A stretch of DNA of 64,000 bases. Origin: Acestrorhynchus altus (lineage: Eukaryota > Chordata > Actinopteri > Characiformes > Acestrorhynchidae). Under the pieces are notes generated by a model. The model had not been told where the DNA came from. It worked only from the letters and a program-made list of their open reading frames with translations, and did no database searches. The translations under genes and the position numbers were made by a program. This document shows positions 13,871 to 25,100 of this stretch, piece by piece. Numbering within the stretch: position 1 is the stretch's first letter; each line of letters starts with the position of its first letter. The stretch is taken from contig CM067515.1 in NCBI GenBank assembly GCA_034509495.1, positions 14,812,010 to 14,876,009 of the forward strand, read 5' to 3'.

Positions 13871-13970
13871 ATCAGTGTTTCTCAACCCTGGTCCTGGAGG
13901 CACTCCTACCCGAAATATGCTCTAAACACACCTGATTCAACTAATTCAGCACTGCCTTAGATAACCACTG
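13871..13970 (+). mobile_element. Miniature element family B, partial
   Basis: Carries GTGTTTCTCAACCCTGGTCC, TGGAGGCACTCC and ACACACCTGATTCAACTAAT, the left half of a short inverted-repeat element also present at 17148-17302 and 61683-61873. The widespread fish repeat with this sequence is usually classed as hAT-like; that is from memory. Confidence 0.65.
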
Positions 13971-14474
13971 TACAGCTGTGGTGAAAAAAAGCATCTCAGA
14001 ATGCACAACAGAACAGTATGAGACAAACTCATGTTCCACTTCTGTCAATCATGTACATTATATACATTATATAAAAACATCTAATGAATCTCAGTTTCTG
14101 CTGAGGCACACAGATGTTCGTAGAATTTGACACAAACACTTGGATCCCAGGTGGAGGTGATATACTGGTGTGGGGAGTGTTTTCTGAGAAAACAGTTAGT
14201 GATCAGTTACACCACAAGCTATTTGATTATTGTTGCTGATCATGTACATCCCTTCATGGGTAGTATTTAGCCATCCTCCAATGTCTACTTCCAGCATGAT
14301 CCAACTTCTCAAACAAGTTTGCAGATCTTGAAAATAAGTTCAAGGTTCTTCAGACTTAAATCTAATAGAAGTTCTAAATCTTTAGAGAACAGTCTGCCAT
14401 GATCATGTCAACATGGAGCAGAATCTCAGACAAACTTTGAACATCCATGAATCCATGATACTAAGAACTGTGCT

Positions 14475-14720
14475 GTAGCATGTTCACCTCTCAGCTCTGG
14501 GATCTTGGGTTCGAGGGCCTATCTGTGTGAAGCGTCTGTGTAGCGTCTGTTTCCCTGGGGATTCCTACTGTTCTTGTAATTTGGGACACCTCCAATTTCC
14601 TCCATTACATAAACATGGATATCATGTGAATCGGCTACTCTAAAATTGCCCTGCTATGTGAAGTATATGGAGTCAGATTAGACAGGTCAAAAACTGTAGT
14701 AGTCAGGGGAGGTTCTACCT
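14475..14720 (+). mobile_element. Degenerate SINE-like repeat
   Basis: A tRNA-like head (CTCTGGGATCTTGGGTTCGA resembles a box B region) is followed by decayed SINE body text, including CCAATTTCCTCCATTACATA and CGGCTACTCTAAAATTGCCC. It is diverged, so the borders are approximate. Confidence 0.5.
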
Positions 14721-14852
14721 GACCTATGAACAGGGTATCCTAAGAGGTTTAGAATGGAATTAAATGTGAGGACTATTTTAATCATGCATGTCACAAATGA
14801 TTATGAGCATTATGTATTCTCCATCAGCTTGCTTGCTAGAATATGACCGAAG

Positions 14853-15172
14853 TGTGTGATAGTCATGACACGGGCAAGACCCGAGCGGTTGAAAGGGGAA
14901 GTACACACTCATCATCTCAGCCAGACCTTGAGGTACAGGCATTAAGGGTAACTAGAAAGAGGAACAAAGTGGATTAATGTATATACTCTAGAAATGTCAA
15001 GACCTTTCAGATAAGTAGGTCAAGAGTGCTGTTTTGTACTGTATGTATCAATGTTAATGCAATGCTTATCAGACTCTCACTGGTATAGTGAGGACCTCTG
15101 GGGCCTCTTGAAATAAATCAGCTGTGTTTGTGAACCCTGTCTCCTGTTCCTGAATTTTCTTAAGGATCACAC
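14853..15172 (+). mobile_element. Candidate solo LTR
   Basis: Starts TGTGTGATAGTCATGACACG, contains AATAAA near 15113 followed by a GTGTTTGTGAACCCTGTCTC-type R/U5-like stretch, and ends near GATCACACGAACA. No second copy or internal coding region is in the window and the target duplication is not clear, so this rests on general LTR appearance only. Confidence 0.3.
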
Positions 15173-15429
15173 GAACACGGGAACTGGCCTGAGGCGCCTA
15201 GGTCAACATATGTGAAATTGTGAAGTGTGTCATTGGGTCTCTAGACAGGTGCTGTGAACGTCATTCATTCACATCCAGTATCACTAGTCTTAATGTAGAT
15301 ATTGTAGAAGTGTGTATTTAACATTACTCCAAATTTGTTTTTTTAATCCAGTAAGAATCATCCTTTTGTTGTGTGTTGCTGCTGACGTCCTGTTTAAAAA
15401 CACTTTTAATTTATTTTCATTTTTATTTT

Positions 15430-15731
15430 TCATAGCCACGCCCCCAGCATATCAAAAAGTGAGTTCGCCCTCTGCTGAATATGTCTGTATTATGACGTAT
15501 ATTTAGAGAAGGGCGCACACAAACACCTCGACCAGAGGCGTTAACTTCTCCGTTACTCGAAGCTAAAAGGTCAGTGATTATGGGTCGTGCCGGCTGTAAA
15601 CGAGTCCAAAAGTCTGCCCTCCATTGCTTCGGTCTGCAGAGGAGCGTCGCGCGCTCTTACGGAAGCACTGACGTGTTCGCAGCAGAGCAGCCGGAGAGGC
15701 GGACAGCGGAGTGACACAGCGGCAGCACCGG
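15430..15731 (+). promoter_or_regulatory. rer1: rer1 CpG-rich promoter and probable untranslated exon 1
   Basis: A CpG-dense stretch begins here in otherwise AT-rich DNA: GCCACGCCCCC near 15436, GCGTCGCGCGCTC near 15645 and a CRE-like TGACGT near 15669. The strong donor CACCGG|GTAAGA at 15731/15732 is the likely end of a non-coding first exon spliced to the start-codon exon at 17023. There is no TATA box, as expected for a housekeeping trafficking gene. The start site is not defined by the sequence. Confidence 0.6.
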
Positions 15732-16106
15732 GTAAGAAAAGGTATCCCGCTGTTGTGTTTCTCCTCGGTCGCCGCTGAGAGCCGTTTAAAGGTGTTTACG
15801 TGTTTTACTGCGGCGTAGCGACGTGGATCTTCTCCACTGTGACGGAGAGATTTGGAAGCTTCTGGTTATTCTCAAACGCTTTCCATAGCGGTGCAACCGG
15901 AAGTGAGTTGTCCAGTTCCGTCGGCTCCCTGGTCTTTGTAGTTCTCCCGCAGCATCGCTTCCTCGCTTACCGCCGCCTTAAAAACTACAAGCGGAGCGTT
16001 TGAGTCCGAGCGGCTCGGCCGTTGCTGCTCCGCGGTGTACACTGGGACATGTAGTTCTGTGGCGAAGATTCGGCAGCTTTTTAAAGGGCGGCCGTTTGAC
16101 CAGAGG

Positions 16107-16125
16107 ACTACGTTTCCCAGCATGG
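16107..16125 (+). promoter_or_regulatory. ZNF143/STAF-like site
   Basis: ACTACGTTTCCCAGCATGG closely matches the established vertebrate ZNF143 consensus ACTACAATTCCCAGCATGC. A weaker inverse-strand match is at 16039-16055 (ACTACATGTCCCAGTGT read on the minus strand). Both lie in the CpG-rich part of rer1 intron 1, about 310-390 bases after the exon 1 donor. Confidence 0.55.
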
Positions 16126-17022
16126 CGAGAGTGTAGTGCAGTAGGTAGAAAGGGACAGGCAAGCGCTGTGTGCAGTATCTGAATGTCGCCGCTCTGTTTT
16201 CTGTGTTGGGCTGTAAATGGGAAACGTAAACGGACGAGCTGTCGCACAGTGTATGTTTCTGTGACGTTCATAACTTGGTCGCGGGGTTTGGGCTCGTTTT
16301 CACACACCCAGCGACGTTCTCGTCTAAAGCAGAATGAATAAACCTGAACACTGGTCTCCACGAGCTGCTTCACCACATCCTATGAGCAGGCCCGTGGTGG
16401 CTGAAGCAGGTAGTTGTAGATCAGACATGGTGAGCTGGGGGATCGATCGTCCTGACTAGAAGGTCTAAGGTGAATCCTGGGGGGTTGGGATTCATTACGA
16501 TCGAGATCCGAGCCTCTGAAAGCGTTTACACACTACACACGTTTGATCACAGCTGTAGTTTACGTCATCACAGAGACCCCCCACACAGACTGCACTGAAT
16601 CCCGGAAGATGTACAAGCTGTAGAGTAGAAGCTCCAAGATTAGACCCAGTATCATCCACACAGGGTTAAAGGCCTTATTCCTTCATCAGTGGAATGAAAT
16701 GATCCATTCTGTGTAGGTGCTCTGCCTGTTTTATGAGTATGGGATGTTTACTGGTGCCATTATCATTTCAGTAGTGTGAAAGGGGGTTTTCCTGTAGAAT
16801 TACATGCCTTTGGAGATGACCTGTGATTTTAACAGTGATCATTGTACTTCAGAGAGGCCATGCATTCTGAATGGCTTGACAGGAAAGTGGACATGTGCTT
16901 GCAGCTTTGTGTTTAGGTGTTGTTGTATTTTACCGAGCTCGAGCAAACGTTTGGTCGTGTATTTAAATCATACGGTCTGTACAATTCACTAATGTGTATA
17001 AATCTGATTTGCTTATGTTCAG

Positions 17023-20000
17023 GCAGTATGTCAGAAGGGGACAGTTCTGGTGAATCCATCCATGGGAAGCCATCAGTCATTGGAAGTTTCTTTACACGTC
17101 TTGGGCAGGTGAGGCTATGATCCTTTACAGAAAGCGAACGGTTCAGAGGCACCCCTTCCCTGCATGTTGCCTGCTCCCACCACACCTGATTCAATCAACT
17201 CATTAAGAAGCCATGCAGAGTAGTATGGGGTGTGTTAAAGCTAAAATGTGCAGGGCGGGTGTGCCTCCAGGGACAGGGTTGAGAAACAGTGGTCTGGATA
17301 ATGTTGTCGGTTATATAGGGTTGCATGAAAGTTTAACCCTTTAGTATTTTCTCACACACATCCTAAAAGTTGATAAAGAATGTCAAATAAAGAAATTAAA
17401 CTTGGCCATTTATTCATTGAAGAAATTGATTCAGTGTTGCACATCTGTAACTGGCAAAAATGTGTGAACTTTTAGCATTTGGTGTAAACCCTCGTGCACC
17501 AGTGAAATGTTTCCTGCAGCTGATGTTTAGTCCTGCTCATCAGTTTGGAGGAAGTTTAGGCTATTCCTCTATATAAAATCTACTCCAGCTCTCTTATGTT
17601 TGTGAGTTTCCTGCCATGAACTGTTTGCTTCAGGTCCTTCTACAACATATCGCTTTAGATGAAGGTCAGGACTTTGACTTGACCATTCCAAAACGTGAAC
17701 AGGGCAGATGTCCTGACATTTTCCTTTAGAATTTGTTTATAATTCATTGCTACATTAGTGATGGCAAGCTTTCCTGGTCCAGATTCAGCAAAACCAACCC
17801 AAAACACAATACTACCTCCCCCATTTTTCAGAACTAGGATAAGGTTTTAATGCTGGAATGCAGTGTGTTCCTTTTTCCAAACATAATGTAATCCAAAAAG
17901 GTATATTTTGATCTTCTCACAATCGTTTCAATAGCCTTCTGTCTTGTCCATGTAATATTAAGCAAACTGCAGATGGGCAACAATGTTCTCGTTTGAGAGC
18001 CACAGCTTTTTCTTGAAAGGCACCATGCTCACCATTATTGTTCAATGTTCTCCTGATAGTGGTTTCATGAACACTAACATTACCTAATGTGAAAAAGGCC
18101 TTCAGAGGCATAGAAGTTACCTTGGGTTCCTTTGCAACTTTGCACACAATTACACACATTGATCTTTTTTGGTCGACTTCTCCTGGGGAGGGTGATAAAG
18201 GCCTTCTGTCAGACTGTGGATTGGTGGAGTCCAAACATTTTCCAGCAAGGTGAGCATCAAAACTCATCTGAGTTCCTTAGAAATCTCCTTTATGTCATGA
18301 TACAGGTCCTCAAACATACTAGTGCATCTCAAAAAAATGTAATACTGTGAACATTATTTGATTATTTAATTAAAAAAAAAAGATATTTTAAAAATATTCA
18401 TTACACTTGCTGTATTTCACGTTTCAGCTTTTATGTTTTTAAGTTGATACTGTAATTAGTAATCTATTCAAATTAAAAATATATATTTTTGAGATTCTGG
18501 ATTTCTGTTTTTCATGATCTATAAGCCGTAATGATCAACAAAAACAAGGTTTGATGTGTCATTTTACATATAATGAATATAAAATATGACAGTTTACATT
18601 TTTGAATAAAATTATGATCACATCAGCTATTTAGGCATATTCAGATTTTCTGAGCTGCAATCTTGTGAAGGTCAGTATGTTGTGATAGAGCCCTGTTCTT
18701 AAAGGAAACAGGGCACCCACTCACACAGTTGTCATCTCTTTGATTGTAGTAAACACCTGATTCTACTTTTACCTTTAAATGATCTGCTAGTCCTAAAGGA
18801 TCACATACTTCTGCCATTCATAAATATGTGGTATTGGGTCATTTACCTCAATAAATAAATGACAGTCATATTATGTCTAATTAATTTGACTTGGTTCTAC
18901 TTCTAGGATGTGTGAAATTGTATGTCTGATTTACTAAAATGTTTCAAACATTAACGAATGCATAGATTGTTGCCTCTTGTTTTAGGACAGAATTCCATGT
19001 AGTAGGTCTTTAGTCATCCAGCATTCTTTCTGAGTACTGAATGTCTTTTGTGTTTGTTGTAGGTCTATCAGTCATGGTTGGACAAGTCTACTCCATTTTC
19101 TGCAGTCCGATGGGCAGTCACTCTTCTCCTTACAGCCATATACATGATCAGAGTGTATATACTACAAGTAAGAGGGAAATGACGGTTGATTTCTTTTTTT
19201 ATTTTTTTTATATATTTTTTATTTAAGATTCCATTTGCTTTTGAGGTGCTCATTTCCTCTTTTTTCTGTTTTCTTTTTCTGTTTTATATGCTTTTTTATT
19301 TGGAAGGTATGGAATTGTCTGCACATAGATAGAAATTGTACTGTAGTGTCTGCTTAATACTTTCAAGTGATTTATTATCATACAAAGATACCACATTCTT
19401 CATGCTGATATGTAGTCAAGATAAACTGTACAGGGTGGGGGTTTAAACAAGCATATGTTCATGAAATGTATCTAAAGCCTACAATCTCTGCCTTTCTCTT
19501 CTGGTTTCAGGGATGGTACATAGTCACATATGCTCTTGGGATCTACCATCTCAATTTGTTCATTGCTTTTCTCTCGCCAAAAGTGGACCCTTCGCTGCTT
19601 GATGATCCAGGTTAGTTCAATATATGCCCTGATTGTGTTTGTTTAGATTGTGATGTGTTTAAGCAGCAGAAATAGTAAAAGGACAGTTCTAGAGAACTTT
19701 GGTGCAATAAAAAGCTTAGTCACGCATCTTTGGGAGATAGCAAGTACAATGCCAGCAGTGCCACAGCTGTTTGTGGTAGCATAATTGGCCTTGCTGTCTC
19801 TGGAGGGATAGGACTTAATACAAGTCAACATGGGCATCTGTTAGCTGATGTAACACAATATGCAAATAACGTTCTCCTTCAAGCGCATTGAACATTTGTA
19901 GTAGCAGCATTTAAAAATGAGGTGACTGGTTCTGCAGTTTAAGAGAGGAAGCATGTGATGGACCTGACACATCCAGTGTTTCTAGCATTGTGTGATGGAT

Positions 20001-22105
20001 GGAGACTTAACTAATGGTAATTGGAAACCCCTAGATTGGATAAAAGGTGGGGGGGATACAGTTGTTTAATCAGTGCTTTATAGTGTGGTCATATATCATT
20101 TTAGAAGTTTCATGGCAAATTCTTATGCATGTTCCCTCTGACTGGGGTCAGATCCACATTGTGAGTCCTGATTCACCCTGAAGGCAGATTTGGACCAAGA
20201 AGCAGGTGTTCAATGCCTAGTGTTGTGTAATAATTTTGCCATTTTCATGAAACCAGATGAGTGTGTTGGTAGGTTTAATGTTTGTACATGTATTAGTGTG
20301 ATTTGTGGATTGATGGCAGATGTTTCTGATTGAGATCAGGATGCAGCACTACAGATGTGAGCAGCAGACCTTGGACACCTATCTGCTGACCTGTCTGTCT
20401 AGCTACCTACCTACCTCTCGCTATCCATCTATCTGAAAATCTTTCTGTCTGTCTTAAGTCTGTAATGATCTGCGAGTTCTGCATCATATCAGATAAATGC
20501 ACTTGTCCTACACCATTAAATGATCCTTAAACCAATATTGATTCATTTAGTTTATTCTGTAACATAATGGTAGCCAATGTGAGGATTTAAAAAGCCAAGT
20601 GAATGGTATTTTCTTCATTGCTCTTATGTTCATCTTTTGCTCTTCAAATAGTTTAGCAGATGCATTTTGAGAACTGTAATCTATCCAGTCTGAAATGAAG
20701 GCATAGAAGGGTTTGTTAATGTCTGGTTTAGACTCTAATCTTATTGGTGTTCTAAAAGTGATAACATGCCGATTTAGTGACTGCTTTAACACTAGTGCTG
20801 TAGCAGAGATGAGAGTATATTTGTATGCCAAGGTTCCAGTGCTAGTTCTTCAGATTTGAGGCTTCTGGAGTCCGGCTAGGCAGCTCCACTGAGGCTCTCA
20901 TTGTTTTCATATAAAATAATCTGTCTCATCCAGTTAGCGATGTGTCCAAGGCAGGCACTGTTGTTGGGAATAACATCTGCATAGCTGTGATAAGTGACCC
21001 TATGGTTTTTGAGAATCTGACCAGAATGCATATATAAATGAAATAAGAGCCCAAGCATTAGTGGAAAAAGTTAAAAAATTAAGAAACCTTTACCAGAATG
21101 AAAAGAAAGAAAAAAGAAAAACAACATTTTACAAAAAAAAACTGGTGACTGCTAAGCAAAACATTGATTTATAGCAATTGGTGACTCTCATCCAGCAAAG
21201 GTCCTAGACCTAGATTTTCTGTTTTAGTAAAGCAAAAACCAAAGGATTTGAAATTGCATTATGTGGCCGCTTAAATGTTCAGCCATCAAATTTACTGTGC
21301 TCTGTGTTGGTCAGCTCTGTCGTGGCTTTGTGGAGAATATGAATCCTAAAGGTGCCCCTTAAAGTATTGATTTTAAAGTAAAATTAATAGTTCACATGCA
21401 AAGATTGGTGGCAGACTGTAGTTCATTTTGTGTTGTTGTATCACCAGGTGCCAATACACAGTCCTAGATTCCACAATGCATTGGGCTTGAAAGCCACCTT
21501 AAAAGACCCTTTGCTGACTTGGACTGATATGTCGGACTGAGATGATTTGTTAGCAGTTTGGATAGAAGCACCCAGGCTGGTTATGTGGGCTGCACGATTT
21601 TTGGACCATTGCTGCCTCCCACAAAACAAAGCAGCAGGTCTGGGGGGAGGTTCTAGCTTGGTCTGTATGTATGAGTGTGGCAGGTTGTAATGATTCATAT
21701 GACATTTGTTAATTGAGCACAAATAAGCATTTCTTTAAAATCTGTCTCAGCTATGTCCCCACAATTTCCTCTGGGTACTCTGGTTCCTCACGCCTTCCAA
21801 AAATACCCATGATTGGTGAATTGGCTCCTAGGTCTGGATGAATGGGTGTGTTGCAGCCTGTGATGAACTGGCACCCTGTCCAGGGGTTATTCCTGCCTTG
21901 CACCCAGTGATTGTGTGTAGGCCCCACTGCATCCATGAACTGAGTAATCTTAAAGTAGATCTTGGAAGTAGTCACTTAAATTCTAAAATCTGGGTTCTTA
22001 AATCTTTATACCACCCTGCTTTAAGATTCATTACTGGTGACCCCAAAAACATCCATTGCTGTTTACACTGAAACTGTATCATACTGATTTCAAGTAATAT
22101 ACTGA

Positions 22106-22153
<48 letters not shown>

Positions 22154-25100
22154 TATATATAATCTGTTTTATTTTCTGTTATTTTAATGGTCTGTTTACA
22201 TTCAAGATGTTATGTAATTTATTGAAAATTAGATTAGATTAAAATGTTTAATATATAAATGTGTCTTGATCTATTTTATGTTTCATATCCGCTACTGTAT
22301 TATAAACGAAGGCCACCGTTAAAGTAGTCCATGGCATAAGGATTTATATCCCAATATGCTTGGATTTTGTTGTTTGTTTGTTTTTTCTTGTACAGTTTAA
22401 TTCTAAACAGTGAACCTTCTTGATCATACATTTAATAGATATTTCAAGCCTTTTATTTTAATGTTGATACTGATTGATAATTTATTCAAACCTGAGATTC
22501 TGGATTTCTGATTTTCATGAGGTATAAGATGTACTGATGAACAAAGGCTTGAAATGTCACTTTACATGTAATGAATATAATACATATTGCACTTTACATT
22601 TTATTAAATTCTTTACCTGCAAATTATCTTTCTTGCCATATTAAAATTGAGATTCAATAGTAATCACAAGCAGAATGACTTGTGGTGCTTAATTTATATT
22701 AGTGTAAATGCTGTAATGTAATCATTTTCTCTAAACACTCCATTTTGTGTTTTTTTCTTTTATTTATTTATTTTTTTAACAAAAGATGAGGGTCCATCAC
22801 TACCGACAAAGCAGAATGAGGAGTTCCGGCCATTCATTAGGAGGTTGCCAGAGTTTAAGTTCTGGTGAGTTTTTCATTCATTTGATTGATTGTCACTAAA
22901 TAGTGTTTTCCACAGGGTCTTGGAGAGTGCATTTCGTTTGTCTATTAAAAAAGAATTGCTAATTGTCAGATTTCTATAAAAACACCTCCACAATGGATTT
23001 ACAATCAAGCAATCAACACGGGATTGCATTAGCCAATTAGGAACTGTGGCCTTTTATCTCATTTGTTCATGATAGACAGAAAGGTCCATGTTTTACTCCT
23101 ATTGTTGATTTTGCATTTGTTAGTCATTCAAATTCAGGTGCTTCTGCAAGTGAAGGAGGCCATTATTAAACTGGAAAAGCAAAAAAGAGGAGAAGCTTAA
23201 GAAGTGCCCATATCAACAATTTGGTACAGACCAAAAAAGCAGGAATGAACTGTTGAGCTCAGCAACATCAAAAACCTGGTAGATGACCAGACAACAACTA
23301 AAGTGGATGATGCATGAGGCCTTTCTTGCTAAAAGTTATGAACACTCTCAAGGAGGTTTGTCATTGATGACATTTATAATCATGATATGCCTTTAATGAG
23401 TATGAATACAGTGGATTTACATCAAGATGCAAACCACTGGTAATACTCAAATAGAAAGCCCAGATTAGACTTGAAAAACATCTGAAGCAAGATTTTTTGG
23501 ATAGATGAAATGAAGATCAGCATGCAAGTGGAGAAGGGTCAATGATCCGATGCATATCCCACTATCTTTCAAATATGGTGGAGGTAGTGTTATGTCAAGG
23601 ATATGTATGATTGCCATGGAACCAGAGCTCTGTTTTTATTAATGATGTGACTGCTGATATAATTAGCTGTATATAATAGCTGACGTGTATAAAAAGTGAC
23701 AACTGACAAAGGAGCATTTGGTTAAGAGATTTTTCACATTGATGGAAAACCTTTCATAGATGCAATAAAGTGGATTCCACAGTCATTACATCAGGAGAAT
23801 CAGAGAAACTTCCTAGTTTTTCTAGTTAATGATATGTTGTTTAACATTAAAACAGGCTTGGCTGTCAGCTGATCAATCTATGTTTTGGATGGTAGCTGTA
23901 AACGATTGGCTTCTTTAAGGAGAGCTTTGGAAATGGCACATCACAATCAACAAGAGTGCATATAATCACTTCATATGTAGCTGGATGTAGATGTAAATGA
24001 GCACTAGATTTTCCTTGAAGTGTTTTCTCATATTGTTTTACATGTGGGCTTGAGGTGATTGTAAACAGTCGATATGGTCTCAACTGCAGAGTTTGCTGCT
24101 TAAACAAGACTGTTGATAAGTGTTGCACACTTGGGATGTCGCTGTAACAAAAAAGAGATCTGTTGTCTCCATTTAAACTCATAAAGCTTGATTGAAATTC
24201 CTGGTTATAACCTTGGCTATAGAGAAAACAACTTTGACATTTTGTTCAGACTTGTAGTTGTTTATGGTTATAGAATATTATAGTTCTTAAATTACATTCA
24301 GATTTGTAATTTAATACAATTTTCCACTCTTTGAAAATTAGGATACAGCTTCAACAGACTTTTTGTTGTATTACCTTGTTTCTTCCACCAGAGGGCCTGA
24401 TTTAAACACTTTCCATTTGTTAAGTCAACTTGCCTCTACCAATTTTAAGGCCTATAAAATTGTTAATTTTGACAGTAAGGTAATTAACAAAGTGAGAAAA
24501 TGTGGGATTCAACAGTTTCCAAATTTCCCCTCAAGTCCAGTGTGTAATTGTAGTTGCCAAAATTATACCATAATCAATTGTTAAAATTAATCAAATGTGT
24601 TTGCGTTTATTGGTTGAAGATCTCTTAAACCAAGTCTTTGTTTGATATCTCAAAAGAGGTTCATTTTAGTATTGAATGCCTTTAACATGCCATTCGTATT
24701 AATTTTGACTGTATTTATATTTAATTAGGTAGGTCATGATAACTTCTTTTGGATAGGGATGCACTGAATATTGGGTGTCTGAATTTGTGAAGACCGAATA
24801 ATTTATACCAAACTATGACATTTCAGATGACAAGATCAAATCAAATGGACCCTAAAATGGCACTTTAACTTTATTTCTTGAAATCAAAACACCTCAAACA
24901 ATATGCTGACATGCTATTTCTAATAATGTTGGACAATGTTTTGTTCCAGAATTAATTAGTAATAGTAATTAGTAATAAACAATACCATTGTCATTTTAAG
25001 ATCTTTTCACACCACTAATATAATAATATAATGGCTTCTTAATGAAATTGGACCATTTTAAAGAGCAATGACGAATATTCATATATTGAAATGTAAAAAT

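Noticed and set aside
15872..16376. Overlapping minus-strand frames of 96 and 132 residues in the CpG-rich part of rer1 intron 1
   Set aside because: High GC lowers stop frequency; no conserved motif or splice pattern seen, and no protein family recognised.
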